DNA of 64,000 nucleotides from Rheinheimera pacifica (GTDB lineage: Bacteria; Pseudomonadota; Gammaproteobacteria; Enterobacterales; Alteromonadaceae), in assembly GCF_024809855.1 (NCBI RefSeq), contig NZ_JANUEM010000006.1, positions 62,001-126,000 on the forward strand. Direction: 5' to 3'. The position numbers and the translations under genes were made by a program. Position 1 is the stretch's first letter. Every line of letters begins with the position of its first letter. The notes under the pieces were generated by a model. The model had not been told where the DNA came from and did no database searches. It saw nothing but the letters and a program-made list of their open reading frames with translations. This document shows positions 27,703 through 37,739 of the stretch, one piece after another.

Positions 27703-28575
27703 TTACAGTATGCGGCTTCCACAGCTTGTGGCTGTGATCCCGGCCAGTGGCCAGTTGGCCCACACCGGTATTACATCGTCGGTTAAATATAGGTTTTTTC
27801 CGATATCATTCCAAGTTGTAACCTGATGAAAATCTGAACCGACCGACGCCGTTAAAGCATGTAACTGGCACAGAGCCCACAGCTCACGTTTTTGCACCGG
27901 CGTTTGCTGTGGCGAAATCACTTCTATCGCATCACCACCGGCAGCGGCAAACTGCTCTGCCAACCGCTTTACCCATTTGGTTGTCAGCTTATATTTCAGC
28001 GGATGCGCCAACACAGCCACTCCACCGGCATCATGGATCCATTTAATGGCTTCTGCCATCTCAACCCAGTTATTCGGCACATAACCAATTTTGCCGCGGC
28101 CTAAATACTTTTTAAATACGCCATCCATAGTACTCGCCTTGCCGATACTCACCAGATGGCGGGCAAAATGGGCGCGGGTTAAGGCGGCACCATTCGCTAA
28201 CTTAAGCACGGCGGGCAATACATCCGGGATCTGGCTTTTTTCCAGCCGGCGTGCCATTTCTTCTGCGCGCACTAATCTTGCTTGCTGCTGTGTGCCTAAG
28301 CGCTGTAAAAACTGTGGGCAGTGCGGATTAATATTTAAGCCAACGATATGAATTTCCAGTTGTTGCCAACTGGTAGAAATTTCCACACCGTTAATCAGTT
28401 GCAGCGGTATTTGCTGCTCAGTAATAGTGTGCTGCGCTGCAGCTAAACCGGCCACGGTATCATGATCAGTAATGGCCAGCACATCCACGCCCTTCTCTGC
28501 CGCGCGTGCTACCAGATCAGCAGGCGAAAGTACGCCGTCAGAGCAGTGGGTATGGCTGTGTAAATCAATTTTCAT
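27703..28575 (-). CDS. rnm: PHP-domain exoribonuclease RNase AM
   Basis: RNase AM (YciV) is a Mn-dependent 5'-3' exonuclease that matures the 5' ends of rRNAs and degrades 3',5'-bisphosphonucleotides. The 290-residue product shows the PHP metal motifs: DLHSHTHCSDG (about 4-14), ITDHDTVAGL (about 36-45), GVEIST, and GSDFHQVT near the end. ATG 28575 follows TGAGG five bases upstream; a GTG two codons earlier overlaps that site. It is divergent from the trp operon, as in E. coli. Confidence 0.92.
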   Translation of the reverse strand: MKIDLHSHTHCSDGVLSPADLVARAAEKGVDVLAITDHDTVAGLAAAQHTITEQQIPLQLINGVEISTSWQQLEIHIVGLNINPHCPQFLQRLGTQQQARLVRAEEMARRLEKSQIPDVLPAVLKLANGAALTRAHFARHLVSIGKASTMDGVFKKYLGRGKIGYVPNNWVEMAEAIKWIHDAGGVAVLAHPLKYKLTTKWVKRLAEQFAAAGGDAIEVISPQQTPVQKRELWALCQLHALTASVGSDFHQVTTWNDIGKNLYLTDDVIPVWANWPLAGITATSCGSRIL

Positions 28576-28689
28576 CGGCACCTCAATATAAGCCGGCTAT
28601 TGTCGCACAGCACCGGCTTATCGCAAAGCAAGGCATTAGCCATCTGGCCACTTATACGCTTTTATTTCTGTGTTATAACAAATAAGCAC

Positions 28690-28719
28690 TTGACGCACGC
28701 TACCGTTTTGCGGTTTTAT
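28690..28719 (+). promoter_or_regulatory. Probable trp operon promoter
   Basis: TTGACG (28690-28695) and TTTTAT (28714-28719) are 18 nt apart, giving a start near 28726 and a leader of about 225 nt to trpE. No CTAG-type TrpR operator was seen between 28681 and 28760, so control may rest mainly on attenuation. Confidence 0.6.
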
Positions 28720-28750
28720 GTAGGCACAATAAACGAGGTTACTAAAGCTA

Positions 28751-28816
28751 ATGCAATTTATCACAACCCTTAACCTGACTAACTGGTGGTGGCACATTCC
28801 CAACGGGCGTGTGTAG
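28751..28816 (+). CDS. trpL: trp operon leader peptide
   Basis: A 21-codon peptide, MQFITTLNLTNWWWHIPNGR plus Val, with three consecutive Trp codons at 28784-28792. Ribosome stalling there under Trp shortage would favour the antiterminator. A GAGG lies 12 nt upstream of the ATG, so initiation may be modest. Its stop TAG (28814-28816) is just after the region-2 strand AACGGGC, as expected for an attenuator. Confidence 0.92.
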   Translation: MQFITTLNLTNWWWHIPNGRV

Positions 28817-28873
28817 GCGTTGTATTAGCTTTAATTACCGAAGCCCGTTTCCACAAGAAGCGGGCTTTTTTTA
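28802..28873 (+). promoter_or_regulatory. trp attenuator (antiterminator and terminator hairpins)
   Basis: The terminator is AAGCCCG (28841-28847) with CGGGCTT (28861-28867) and a T-run to about 28872. The competing antiterminator pairs AACGGGC (28802-28808) perfectly with GCCCGTT (28843-28849), using the left arm of the terminator. The antiterminator strand overlaps the end of trpL, as in classical Trp attenuation. Confidence 0.9.
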
Positions 28874-28951
28874 TGCGCCTGCAAAACTGTGCGAACCGGC
28901 TGAATAAAAACTGTGGAGCTGTATTTATGCAGCATAAGGAAAAAGTGAAAC

Positions 28952-30553
28952 ATGATTTTTAGCCATATCACGGATACGCCGGGCGACATTGCCAGTATAG
29001 CTATGCAGTTGCCGTATCACAGCGATGCGCTGGCATGCTACAAGCAGCTTACGGCTCAAAGCCCGTATTCGCTGCTGTTAGAATCGGCCGAAATAGACAG
29101 CAAAGATAACTTAAAAAGCCTGCTGTTGATTGATGCGGCGCTGCGGATAGAATGCAACGACCAAACCGTGGTAATTAACGCCGTTAGCAGCAATGGCGCG
29201 GTTTTATTACCGTATCTGGCAGATAAACTTAGTGCTAATACAACGGTTGAGCAAACTACAAACCAACTGCGCCTTACCTATCAGCGTCCGGCGTTATTGC
29301 TCGAAGAAAGCGAGCGGTTGCTTAGCGCCAACCCGTTTAGTGTACTGCGCACCTTGCAGCGTGAACTTAAGTGCCAGAGTGATGAGCCCTTCGCGGTATT
29401 TTTAGGCGGCGTAATTGGTTATGACATGGTAGCCACAGTTGAGCAGTTGCCAAACGTAGCCACAGCCGAAAACCAATGCCCGGACTATGTATTTTATCTG
29501 GCCGAAACGCTGCTAGTGCTGGACCACCAAAGCGGCCACAGCCGGCTGGTAGGTAATGTATTTTGTGGTGAGCAGGCAGCGGCCAACTGTTTTGTTATTG
29601 GTAAACGGCTGGAGCAATTAAAGCAGTTGCTGCAAGCACCCGCGGTTACTACTACTGCAACAACAGCAATACAAGCTGAAGTGCAGGTCGATATCAGCGA
29701 TACCGACTTTATGACACAGGTAGAGAAACTAAAACAACATATTGTCGCCGGGGATATTTTTCAGGTAGTACCCTCACGCTGTTTCCGCCTGCCCTGCCCT
29801 GAGCCACTGGCCGCCTACGCCCGGTTAAAGCAGCAAAACCCCAGCCCTTATATGTTTTATTTGCAGGATACCGCTTTTACCCTGTTTGGCGCCTCGCCGG
29901 AATCAGCACTAAAGTTTGATGCGAAAAGCCGTCAGGTAGAAATTTACCCGATAGCCGGTACCCGCCGTCGCGGCTTTAAAAGCGATGGCAGTATAGACCG
30001 CGACCTGGACAGCCGCATTGAGCTGGAACTGCGCCAGGATGAAAAAGAAAAAGCCGAACACTTAATGCTGGTTGATTTAGCCCGTAACGACGTGGCGCGC
30101 ATTAGTGTACCGGGCAGCCGTTATGTCAAAGAGCTGCTAAAGGTAGACCGCTACTCTTATGTTATGCATCTGGTCTCCCGCGTGGTCGGTACGCTTAAGC
30201 CTCAGCTGGATGCACTACACGCCTACCAGGCCTGTATGAATATGGGCACTTTAGTGGGCGCGCCCAAAGTAAAAGCGGCCGAGCTTATCCGTGGCGTAGA
30301 AGGCAAACGCCGTGGCAGCTACGGTGGTGCTGTCGGTTATCTGTCCGGCAATGGTGACTTTGATAGCTGCATTGTGATCCGCTCGGCCTATGTCGCCAAT
30401 AACACTGCCTATATTCAGGCCGGTGCAGGGGTGGTGTTCGACTCTGTCGCTCAGGCCGAAGCCGATGAAACCCGCAGTAAAGCCCAAGCGGTTATCAGCG
30501 CCATTATCTCTGCGCATGATGCAGCCCATGCCAGCACAGCGAGGAATAACTGA
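28952..30553 (+). CDS. trpE: Anthranilate synthase component I
   Basis: TrpE makes anthranilate from chorismate, using ammonia delivered by TrpG. The 533-residue protein has the Trp-feedback motif LLLES (about 37-41) and the catalytic chorismate-binding domain: [11 protein letters not shown] (about 268), [20 protein letters not shown] and [18 protein letters not shown]. The TGA stop overlaps the trpG ATG by one base (TGATG), so the two subunits are coupled. Confidence 0.97.
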   Translation: MIFSHITDTPGDIASIAMQLPYHSDALACYKQLTAQSPYSLLLESAEIDSKDNLKSLLLIDAALRIECNDQTVVINAVSSNGAVLLPYLADKLSANTTVEQTTNQLRLTYQRPALLLEESERLLSANPFSVLRTLQRELKCQSDEPFAVFLGGVIGYDMVATVEQLPNVATAENQCPDYVFYLAETLLVLDHQSGHSRLVGNVFCGEQAAANCFVIGKRLEQLKQLLQAPAVTTTATTAIQAEVQVDISDTDFMTQVEKLKQHIVAGDIFQVVPSRCFRLPCPEPLAAYARLKQQNPSPYMFYLQDTAFTLFGASPESALKFDAKSRQVEIYPIAGTRRRGFKSDGSIDRDLDSRIELELRQDEKEKAEHLMLVDLARNDVARISVPGSRYVKELLKVDRYSYVMHLVSRVVGTLKPQLDALHAYQACMNMGTLVGAPKVKAAELIRGVEGKRRGSYGGAVGYLSGNGDFDSCIVIRSAYVANNTAYIQAGAGVVFDSVAQAEADETRSKAQAVISAIISAHDAAHASTARNN

Positions 30554-31137
30554 TGGCCGTTATCTATTTACTCGACAATATCGACTCTTTTACTTACAAC
30601 CTGGTCGATGAGTTTGCCCAGCTGGGTTACGAAATAAAGTTGTATCGCAATACCGTACCGGCAGATTATATCTACCAGCAAATGCGGGCCGAAACCGCGC
30701 CAGTGCTACTGGTATTATCCCCCGGCCCCGGCAGCCCGGCAGATGCCGGTTCAATGCCGGCACTGCTGAAACTGTGTGAAGCGCAATTTGCAGTACTGGG
30801 CATATGCCTCGGCCATCAGGCCATAGTGGAACACTTTGGCGGTGTGGTTGGCCGCGCCGGTGAAACCGTACATGGCAAAACAGCCTCAATAACACTGCAG
30901 AATCATCCACTATTTGCCGGTTTACCTAACCCGTTTTTAGTAGCGCGTTATCACTCGTTAATGGCTACTGAAATGCCCAACGCCCTTACCTTGCTGGCTA
31001 ACGACAGGCATATTCCGATGGCAGTGATTAACGAGGATAAACGCATGCTGGGTTATCAGTTTCACCCGGAGTCTATCTTAACCACCTTAGGTAAACCGCT
31101 GCTGAAAAACAGCATTGATTATTTATTACGAGGCTGA
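30553..31137 (+). CDS. trpG: Anthranilate synthase component II (glutamine amidotransferase)
   Basis: TrpG releases ammonia from glutamine for TrpE. The 194-residue class I amidotransferase has NIDSFTYNLV at the start, SPGPGSP (about 55-61), the catalytic Cys in GICLGHQAI (about 79) and the His-Pro-Glu end of the triad in YQFHPESILT (about 173). It is separate from trpD, unlike the enterobacterial fusion, as in Vibrio and Shewanella. trpD starts 2 nt after the stop. Confidence 0.96.
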   Translation: MAVIYLLDNIDSFTYNLVDEFAQLGYEIKLYRNTVPADYIYQQMRAETAPVLLVLSPGPGSPADAGSMPALLKLCEAQFAVLGICLGHQAIVEHFGGVVGRAGETVHGKTASITLQNHPLFAGLPNPFLVARYHSLMATEMPNALTLLANDRHIPMAVINEDKRMLGYQFHPESILTTLGKPLLKNSIDYLLRG

Positions 31138-31139
31138 AG

Positions 31140-32189
31140 ATGACAGATCCAATATTAGCGACAGTACTTTCAACAGTACAACACAGCCTCAGCGGCCAGC
31201 CACTGAGCTTTGCCCAGGCTGAACAGTTTTTTACTGCCGTAGTAAAAGGCGAAGTAGAGCCCGTGCATCTTACAGCGCTGTTAGTGGCGCTGAAAATGCG
31301 CGGCGAAACTGCCGATGAAATAGCCGGCGCCGCCAGCGCCTTGCGTGCTGCCGCTACAGAATTTCCACAACGCACTGCCGGCAGTATCGACTGTTGCGGT
31401 ACGGGTGGCGATGGCAGCAATACCATTAATATTTCTACCACCGCAGCTATTGTTGGCGCTGCCATGGGTTTAAAGGTAGTAAAACACGGCAACCGCAGCG
31501 TGTCATCACGCTCCGGCTCTGCTGATTTATTAGAGCAACTCGGCGTAAATATTCACATAGCACCAAAGCAGGCAGCTGATACCCTGGCACACACTAACTG
31601 CAGCTTTTTATTCGCCCCGCTGTACCATGCCGGTATTAAGCACGCGATGCCGGTGCGCAATGCACTGAAAAGCCGTACCCTGTTTAACCTGTTAGGCCCG
31701 CTGGTAAACCCGGCCGCGCCGGATTATCAGTTGCTTGGCGTGTACGACCCGAAACTGTGCCGCGTTATGGCGCAGGCACTGCAACAACTGGGCGTAAAAC
31801 GCGCCTGGGTAGTACATGGCAGTGGCTGTGATGAAGTAGCACTACATGGCACCACCTATGTCTGCGAGCTTAAAGACGGTGAACTGACCGAGTTTAGCCT
31901 GACACCGGACGACTTTGGTGTGGATCTGACCCCACTTTCGGCGTTAGCAGGCGGCGAACCGGCCGATAACGCTGCTGCCACACTGGCGATTTTACAGGGC
32001 GAAGGCCAAAGCGCGCATAAAGCGGCGGTAGCGATAAATGTGGCCGCCATGCTGAAAATTGCCGGTATGGGCGATGATTTAAAACTAAATACCCGTGCCG
32101 TGCTGGAGCTGCTAAGCAGCAACAAAGCGTTTGCAACCCTGTCGCAGTTTAAACAACTTAGTCAAATCAAGGAGCCGGCACATGGCTGA
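31140..32189 (+). CDS. trpD: Anthranilate phosphoribosyltransferase
   Basis: TrpD joins anthranilate and PRPP. The 349-residue protein carries the glycine-rich PRPP loop CGTGGDGSNTINIST (about 79-93), KHGNRSVSSRSGSADLLEQLG (read in parts, about 111-131) and FNLLGPLVNPA. Length fits free-standing TrpD. It overlaps trpCF by 8 nt (32182-32189), consistent with translational coupling through the operon. Confidence 0.96.
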   Translation: MTDPILATVLSTVQHSLSGQPLSFAQAEQFFTAVVKGEVEPVHLTALLVALKMRGETADEIAGAASALRAAATEFPQRTAGSIDCCGTGGDGSNTINISTTAAIVGAAMGLKVVKHGNRSVSSRSGSADLLEQLGVNIHIAPKQAADTLAHTNCSFLFAPLYHAGIKHAMPVRNALKSRTLFNLLGPLVNPAAPDYQLLGVYDPKLCRVMAQALQQLGVKRAWVVHGSGCDEVALHGTTYVCELKDGELTEFSLTPDDFGVDLTPLSALAGGEPADNAAATLAILQGEGQSAHKAAVAINVAAMLKIAGMGDDLKLNTRAVLELLSSNKAFATLSQFKQLSQIKEPAHG

Positions 32190-33573
32190 GCAAATGCCAA
32201 ACGTACTGGCAAACATTGTGGCGCATAAGCGCAACGAAGTGGCACAGCTGAAACAGCAGCAACCGCTGTCGGCTTTTATCAGCGCTGTAACACCCACCGG
32301 GCGTAATTTTCTTGCCGCGCTGAAACAACCCGGCCCGCGCTTTATTCTGGAGTGTAAAAAAGCCTCACCATCAAAAGGGCTGATCCGCAGTGATTTTAAC
32401 CTGACCGAATTAGCACAGGTATATGGCCAGTACGCCGACTGCATTTCGGTACTTACCGATGAGAAATTCTTTCAGGGTAAGTATGAGTATTTACGCACCA
32501 TGCGTGGCCTGGTAGATAAACCGCTGCTGCATAAAGACTTTATTATTGACAGCTACCAGATTTACTTAGGCCGCCACTGCGGTGCCGATGCGGTGCTGTT
32601 GATGCTGTCAGTGCTAAGTGACGAAGAGTATCGGGCGCTTGCCGCCACTGCCAAAGAATTAAATATGACCGTGCTGACCGAAGTCAGCAACGAAACCGAA
32701 ACCCTACGTGCTGTGGCACTGAACGCCGGGCTTATTGGTATTAATAACCGAGACTTACGTGATTTAAGTACTAATCTGGATACCAGCTTTACGCTGGCGA
32801 AACTGATCCCCGCTGGCAGAACAATAGTATCTGAGTCCGGCATTTACACTAACCAGCAAGTGCGGCATTTAGCAAAGGTAGCAGATGCGTTTTTGGTGGG
32901 CAGCTCGTTAATGGCGCAAGCGGATTTAGCCGCAGCCACGCGCACGCTGGTGCTGGGCGAGCATAAAGTCTGTGGCCTTACACGGCCGGAAGATGCTGCC
33001 GCCGTTTATGCTGCTGGTGCCTGCTATGGCGGCTTAATTTTTTATCCGCCCTCCCCGCGGGCCGTTACGCCAGAGCAAGCCGCTTTAGTACAACAAGGTG
33101 CGCCACTACAGTATGTTGGTGTCTTTGTTAATGCAGAACCTGCTCAAGTGGCGGCGTTAGCATATAGCTTAACGCTTAGCGCCGTGCAGTTGCATGGTGA
33201 AGAAGATGATAGCTATATCAACACGCTAAAACCGCTGCTACCGCCACGATGTCAGATCTGGAAAGCTTACCGGGTAAAAGATGCATTACCGGCATTTACA
33301 CCACTTGCCGATCGCATTTTGCTGGATGCCTATCATCCCACTCAACATGGCGGCAGCAGCATCAGCTTTAACTGGGCCTTGCTAACAGAACAAACAGCCA
33401 ACCAGCCCGTTATGCTGGCCGGTGGCTTAAACAGTGATAACTGCTTTGCCGCCGCCGGATTACCGGTGGCCGGGCTCGATTTTAATTCAGGGCTGGAAAC
33501 TGCGCCGGGCATCAAAGATGCAGCCAGGATCCGCTCAGCCTTCACACAATTACGGGAGTTTCACCATGAGTGA
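32182..33573 (+). CDS. trpCF: Bifunctional indole-3-glycerol-phosphate synthase / phosphoribosylanthranilate isomerase
   Basis: One 463-residue chain performs two consecutive steps. Residues about 1-255 are Trp[16 protein letters not shown], the [14 protein letters not shown] barrel segment, [16 protein letters not shown] and VSESGI. Residues about 258-463 are TrpF, beginning [19 protein letters not shown] with the catalytic Cys, then [17 protein letters not shown] and [13 protein letters not shown]. This fusion is usual in gammaproteobacteria. ATG 32182 follows AAGGAGCCGGCAC; 17 extra upstream codons are within trpD. Confidence 0.96.
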   Translation: MAEQMPNVLANIVAHKRNEVAQLKQQQPLSAFISAVTPTGRNFLAALKQPGPRFILECKKASPSKGLIRSDFNLTELAQVYGQYADCISVLTDEKFFQGKYEYLRTMRGLVDKPLLHKDFIIDSYQIYLGRHCGADAVLLMLSVLSDEEYRALAATAKELNMTVLTEVSNETETLRAVALNAGLIGINNRDLRDLSTNLDTSFTLAKLIPAGRTIVSESGIYTNQQVRHLAKVADAFLVGSSLMAQADLAAATRTLVLGEHKVCGLTRPEDAAAVYAAGACYGGLIFYPPSPRAVTPEQAALVQQGAPLQYVGVFVNAEPAQVAALAYSLTLSAVQLHGEEDDSYINTLKPLLPPRCQIWKAYRVKDALPAFTPLADRILLDAYHPTQHGGSSISFNWALLTEQTANQPVMLAGGLNSDNCFAAAGLPVAGLDFNSGLETAPGIKDAARIRSAFTQLREFHHE

Positions 33574-34756
33574 ACTAAAACTTAATCCTTATTTTGGCCA
33601 GTACGGCGGCATGTTTGTGCCGCAACTGCTGGTACCGGCCTTAAAACAGCTGGAACAGGCTTATGTAGATGCGTTAGAAGATCCTGCTTTTCATACCGAG
33701 TTCCAGCAGCTGTTAACTGAATATGCTGGCCGGCCAACACCATTAACGCTGTGTCGCAATATTTCACCCAACCCGTTAGTGAAAATTTACTTAAAACGTG
33801 AAGACTTACTGCACGGCGGCGCACATAAAACTAACCAGGTACTGGGCCAGGCGCTGCTGACCAAGCGCATGGGTAAAAAAGAAGTGATCGCAGAAACAGG
33901 TGCAGGCCAGCATGGTGTCGCCACGGCCTTAGCCTGTGCCTTACTGGGCTTAAAATGCCGCATTTATATGGGCGCTAAAGATATTGAGCGCCAGCAACCT
34001 AATGTGTTTCGTATGAAGCTGATGGGCGCTACGGTAATACCGGTAACCAGCGGCAGCGGCACTTTAAAAGATGCGGTTAACGAAGCGATGCGCGACTGGT
34101 CGGCTACTTATGACAACACCCACTATATGCTGGGCACTGCAGCAGGCCCGCACCCGTTTCCTACCATAGTGCGCGATTTTCAGAAGATGATTGGCGAAGA
34201 AGCCAAACAGCAGATCTTAACAGCCGAAGGCAAACTGCCCGATGCGGTGATCGCCTGTGTTGGCGGTGGCTCTAATGCCATTGGCATGTTCGCCGATTTT
34301 ATTACCGAAGAAGGCGTAAAACTGATTGGCGTGGAGCCCGGCGGTAAAGGCATTGATACCCATCAGCACGGTGCAGCGCTGTCTACCGGCAGCTACGGCA
34401 TTTTGCACGGAGCTTACACGGCTATTATGCAAACCAGCGATGGCCAGATAGAAGAATCGTATTCTATTTCTGCCGGCCTCGACTACCCGGCCGTGGGCCC
34501 ACAGCATACCTATTTACAACAAACCGGCCGCGCTGAATACGTGGCAATAAACGACGATGAAGCCTTAGCAGCATTTCAGCAACTGGCCAAGAGTGAAGGT
34601 ATTATACCTGCGCTGGAAAGCTCGCACGCGCTGGCCTATGCGTTAAAACTGGCAACGCAGGCAACTGTACCAACAGTATTGTTAGTTAACTTATCCGGCC
34701 GTGGCGATAAAGACTTAGCCCATGTGCACAGCGTATTAGCAGGAGGCACGCTATGA
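33566..34756 (+). CDS. trpB: Tryptophan synthase beta chain
   Basis: TrpB condenses indole with serine by PLP chemistry. The 396-residue product has the PLP lysine in [17 protein letters not shown] (about 86), the phosphate-binding [12 protein letters not shown] (about 229), and [14 protein letters not shown] near the end. ATG 33566 ([15 protein letters not shown]) follows GGGAGTTTCACC and overlaps the trpCF stop by 8 nt. The frame extends 44 codons upstream, but that part lies in trpCF. Confidence 0.97.
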   Translation: MSELKLNPYFGQYGGMFVPQLLVPALKQLEQAYVDALEDPAFHTEFQQLLTEYAGRPTPLTLCRNISPNPLVKIYLKREDLLHGGAHKTNQVLGQALLTKRMGKKEVIAETGAGQHGVATALACALLGLKCRIYMGAKDIERQQPNVFRMKLMGATVIPVTSGSGTLKDAVNEAMRDWSATYDNTHYMLGTAAGPHPFPTIVRDFQKMIGEEAKQQILTAEGKLPDAVIACVGGGSNAIGMFADFITEEGVKLIGVEPGGKGIDTHQHGAALSTGSYGILHGAYTAIMQTSDGQIEESYSISAGLDYPAVGPQHTYLQQTGRAEYVAINDDEALAAFQQLAKSEGIIPALESSHALAYALKLATQATVPTVLLVNLSGRGDKDLAHVHSVLAGGTL

Positions 34757-35553
34757 AGCGCTATCAGCAAATGTTTAACCGCTTAAACAGCGAAGGCCGT
34801 GGCGCTTTTGTACCCTTTGTTACCATTGGCGACCCAACTCCGGCGCTGTCGTTTGAAATTATCAAAACCCTGATTGACGCCGGTGCCGATGCACTGGAGC
34901 TGGGTATAGCGTTTTCAGACCCGATAGCCGATGGCCCAACGATTCAGGGCGCCAATATCCGCGCCCTGGCCGCAGGTGCCACCCCGGCTATCAGTTTTGA
35001 CATCATTGCGAAAATCCGCCAGTACCACGCCACTATCCCGATTGGTTTGTTGCTGTATTCCAACCTGGTAATGGCACGCGGCATTGATGATTTTTATGCT
35101 AAAGCCGCAGCGGCCGGGGTCGATTCTGTGTTAATTGCCGATGTGCCACTGCATGAAAGCAAGCTGTTTCGCCAAAGCGCCGTTAAGCATGATATAGCCC
35201 CTATTTTTATAGTGCCGCCTAATGTGGAGGATGATGACCTGCGCGAAATTGCTTCCTATGGCCGTGGCTATACTTATTTGCTTAGCCGTGCCGGGGTTAC
35301 CGGTGCTGAAACCGTGGCTGCTATGCCCACCAGCGAACTTATTGCCCGTATTCGCAGCTATAACCCGGCCCCGCCGCTGCTGGGTTTTGGCATCTCAACC
35401 CCGGCGCATGTGAAAGACGCTATTCACAGCGGTGCTGCCGGTGCTATCAGTGGTTCGGCTATTGTTAAGCTGATAGAGCAACATCAAAGCGAACCGGCAA
35501 TCTTACTGGCGCAGTTAAAGCAGTTTGTCAGCAATATGAAAGCCGCCACCTGA
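34753..35553 (+). CDS. trpA: Tryptophan synthase alpha chain
   Basis: TrpA cleaves indole-3-glycerol phosphate to indole, which passes to TrpB. The 266-residue TIM barrel has [12 protein letters not shown], the catalytic Glu in [18 protein letters not shown] (about 49) and the Asp at about 60, then [11 protein letters not shown] and [20 protein letters not shown]. It overlaps trpB by 4 nt (ATGA) and is the last gene, followed by a terminator. Confidence 0.97.
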   Translation: MKRYQQMFNRLNSEGRGAFVPFVTIGDPTPALSFEIIKTLIDAGADALELGIAFSDPIADGPTIQGANIRALAAGATPAISFDIIAKIRQYHATIPIGLLLYSNLVMARGIDDFYAKAAAAGVDSVLIADVPLHESKLFRQSAVKHDIAPIFIVPPNVEDDDLREIASYGRGYTYLLSRAGVTGAETVAAMPTSELIARIRSYNPAPPLLGFGISTPAHVKDAIHSGAAGAISGSAIVKLIEQHQSEPAILLAQLKQFVSNMKAAT

Positions 35554-35569
35554 CATAAGCAACACAACT

Positions 35570-35599
35570 CACGCTACAGCTTGCTGTGGCGTGTTTTTT
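35570..35599 (+). terminator. Terminator of the trp operon
   Basis: CACGCTACAG (35570-35579) pairs with CTGTGGCGTG (35584-35593), 10 bp with one G-T pair and loop CTTG, followed by six T. Confidence 0.88.
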
Positions 35600-35668
35600 C
35601 TCAAAGCTGTCGATTTTTCTGCCGTCACGCAGGATAATAGCGGCTTTACGCCAAACGGACCCATATTT

Positions 35669-36163
35669 ATGCAAATCAGCGACAACAGCGTAGTACAGTT
35701 TCATTACACTCTGACAGACGTTAGCAACGGCGCAAGTGTTGAACTGGAGACATCAAACGGCAGCCATCCGCTGCTGTACCTGCACGGCCATGAGCAAATG
35801 CTGCCGGCACTGGAACAGGCATTAAGCGGCAAAACCGCCGGTGACAAACTGGATATTACCTTAACACCAGGCGAAGCCTATGGTGAACGCGACGAAAGCG
35901 CCATTCAAAGCATTCAGGTAAAACACCTGCTGGGCGCGAAAAAATGGCAACCGGGTATGACGGCTGTAGTGCAAACCGAACATGGCCAGCGCCAGGTTAC
36001 TATTGTTAAAGTAGGTATGTTTAAAGCCGAGGTAGACACCAACCACCCTCTGGCCGGCAAAACGCTGAAATTCGCTGTGGAGATAGTGGCAGTACGCGAA
36101 GCCACCGGTGAAGAAATTGCCCATGGCCATGCCCACGGTGAAGGCGGCCATCACCATCACTAA
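35669..36163 (+). CDS. slyD: SlyD-like FKBP-type peptidyl-prolyl isomerase
   Basis: A 164-residue metallochaperone/isomerase. The FKBP core (VVQFHYTLTDVSNG, LYLHGHEQMLPALEQAL) carries an inserted-in-flap domain (about 70-125, LTPGEAYGERDES onward), which binds unfolded clients. The end HGHAHGEGGHHHH is a short His-rich metal-binding tail, as in SlyD (Ni delivery to hydrogenase in E. coli). ATG 35669 matches the family; a 26-codon upstream extension overlaps the trp terminator and is rejected. The ribosome site is weak. Confidence 0.9.
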   Translation: MQISDNSVVQFHYTLTDVSNGASVELETSNGSHPLLYLHGHEQMLPALEQALSGKTAGDKLDITLTPGEAYGERDESAIQSIQVKHLLGAKKWQPGMTAVVQTEHGQRQVTIVKVGMFKAEVDTNHPLAGKTLKFAVEIVAVREATGEEIAHGHAHGEGGHHHH

Positions 36164-36177
36164 AGCATTACACTGCT

Positions 36178-36217
36178 ACACCGGCAGCTAAGCTTTTATC
36201 GCTTAGTTTGCCGGTGT
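36178..36217. terminator. Hairpin between slyD and the PQQ-dehydrogenase gene
   Basis: ACACCGGCA and CTAAGC on the left pair with GCTTAG and TGCCGGTGT on the right, interrupted by a 1/2-nt internal bulge. It overlaps the 3' end of the minus-strand gene. There is no T-run, so function as a terminator is uncertain. Confidence 0.4.
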
Positions 36218-37300
36218 CACCTTAATCAGCTGGCCTTTGTCACTGTCGGTCAGTAAATACAAAGCTCCATCCGGCCCGCTGCGCACATCACGGATACGCT
36301 GCTTCAGCTCACTAAACAGCACCTGCTCATGCACCACCTGGTGATTTTCTATATCCAGCCGGTACACACTTTTTGCTGCCAGTGCAGCCACAAAAATATT
36401 ACCCTGCCACTGTGGGAATAACTCACCACGGTATAGCGTCATTCCCGCCGGGGCAATAGATGGTGTCCAGCCCCAGACAGGTGCCTGCATACCGGTAAAA
36501 TGAATATAAGGGGATACCCTGGCACCCGTGTAATCTATACCTTTAGTGGCTACCGGCCAGCCATAATTTGCACCGTCATTAATAATATTTAACTCATCGC
36601 CACCACGCGGGCCATGTTCGTGGCTATACAGCGTTTGAGTGGCAGCGTCATAAAAAATACCCTGTACATTACGATGCCCCAGGCTGTATATCTCAGCGGC
36701 ATAACCCGGCCTGTCAGCAAAAGGGTTGTCTGGTGGTACCGAACCATCAACATTTAACCGTACTATTTTACCCAAATGATTAGCCGGGTTTTGTGCCTGC
36801 TCACGGTAGTCAAAACCATCTCCCAGTGTTAGCACCAGGCTGTTATCAGGCAAAAAAGCAATACGGCCTCCAAAGTGGGCGGCGCCACTTTTTAGTGGTT
36901 GGGCCTGAAAAATACGTTTGATATTGCCAAGGCCACTGGCAGTTAGCTCGGCACTGGCAAGACAGGTATTATTGGCTTTTAGTGTGCCACAGGCGTAGCT
37001 GAGCAAGATTTGATTATTATCGGTAAAACCCGGCGTCAGTATTACATCTTGCAAACCGGCCTGTGCAGCCTGCAGCAGATCAGGTAAGGCCGGTTGAATA
37101 CTAAAGCGCTCACTGCCATCCGCTGCCAGGCGTTTTAAGATACCGCCGCGCTCGGTAAGTAACATATCGCCATCCGGCAAAAACTCAAGCGCCCAGGGAT
37201 AACTCAGGTTATCTGCCAGAACTTTTAACTGATAAGATGCAGCGGCATTGACTGCAGGTACGGCAAAAAGTAATGCCAGTAAAATAGCAAACCTAGGCAT
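36203..37300 (-). CDS. PQQ-dependent sugar dehydrogenase (GdhB/YliI type)
   Basis: A secreted six-bladed beta-propeller of 365 residues resembling aldose sugar dehydrogenase YliI and soluble quinoprotein glucose dehydrogenase. Signal peptide about 1-19. Typical segments: LSYPWALEFLPDGDMLLTERGG, GLQDVILTPGF, HFGGRIAFLPDNSLVLTLGD with the likely catalytic His (about 142), GHRNVQGIFYD, EHGPRGGDELNIINDGANYGWP and SIAPAGMTLYRGE. Cytoplasmic PQQ synthesis genes are not in the window. GGAGGAAGTACT precedes the ATG; it overlaps the upstream gene by 8 nt. Confidence 0.9.
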   Translation of the reverse strand: MPRFAILLALLFAVPAVNAAASYQLKVLADNLSYPWALEFLPDGDMLLTERGGILKRLAADGSERFSIQPALPDLLQAAQAGLQDVILTPGFTDNNQILLSYACGTLKANNTCLASAELTASGLGNIKRIFQAQPLKSGAAHFGGRIAFLPDNSLVLTLGDGFDYREQAQNPANHLGKIVRLNVDGSVPPDNPFADRPGYAAEIYSLGHRNVQGIFYDAATQTLYSHEHGPRGGDELNIINDGANYGWPVATKGIDYTGARVSPYIHFTGMQAPVWGWTPSIAPAGMTLYRGELFPQWQGNIFVAALAAKSVYRLDIENHQVVHEQVLFSELKQRIRDVRSGPDGALYLLTDSDKGQLIKVTPAN

Positions 37301-37739
37301 AGTACTTCCTCCGTTTTAATAGCCATATATAGCCCAGCATACCAGCACTGCTACATAACAACATACTGATAATGCCCCCGTTACTGCGGGTAGCGGCAAT
37401 TAGTGTAGGCATAGGTGCTATGGTGTTAATGATCAGTAGCATAAGGTACAACACCACTGCGCCAAGCACGGCGGCCAGCCAGAACTGCCGCAGTAACGGC
37501 AAATAGTGCAGCAAGACAGCGGCAACCAGCAGGTTAACCAAGGCTATAGGTGCATAAGTTAAACTAAAATGGGTTAAATCAAACCAGACAGTGGCGGCAA
37601 TATCGCCAGCTGCCACACCGCCGGTTAACGCTGCTATTGCGGCCAGATTAAAACCACTTTGGGTAATACAAGCCAGTACTGTCGTTAGCAACACTGCCAA
37701 TAACAGATACCACAGCAGAAACCAGTGCACAGATATCAT
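37293..37739 (-). CDS. Four-helix membrane protein, unknown
   Basis: A 148-residue inner-membrane protein with about four membrane helices (near 5-25, 33-50, 62-80 and 88-108, plus a C-terminal helix at 120-140) and a basic end KRRKYYA. No recognised family. It overlaps the PQQ-type dehydrogenase by 8 nt, so the two are translated from one mRNA; it might serve as an electron-transfer or assembly partner, but that is only context. GGGGGAATATA precedes the ATG. Confidence 0.7.
   Translation of the reverse strand: MISVHWFLLWYLLLAVLLTTVLACITQSGFNLAAIAALTGGVAAGDIAATVWFDLTHFSLTYAPIALVNLLVAAVLLHYLPLLRQFWLAAVLGAVVLYLMLLIINTIAPMPTLIAATRSNGGIISMLLCSSAGMLGYIWLLKRRKYYA

Noticed and set aside
33434..33565. 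Upstream extension of trpB
   Set aside because: It lies inside trpCF in another frame; family start is [15 protein letters not shown] at 33566.
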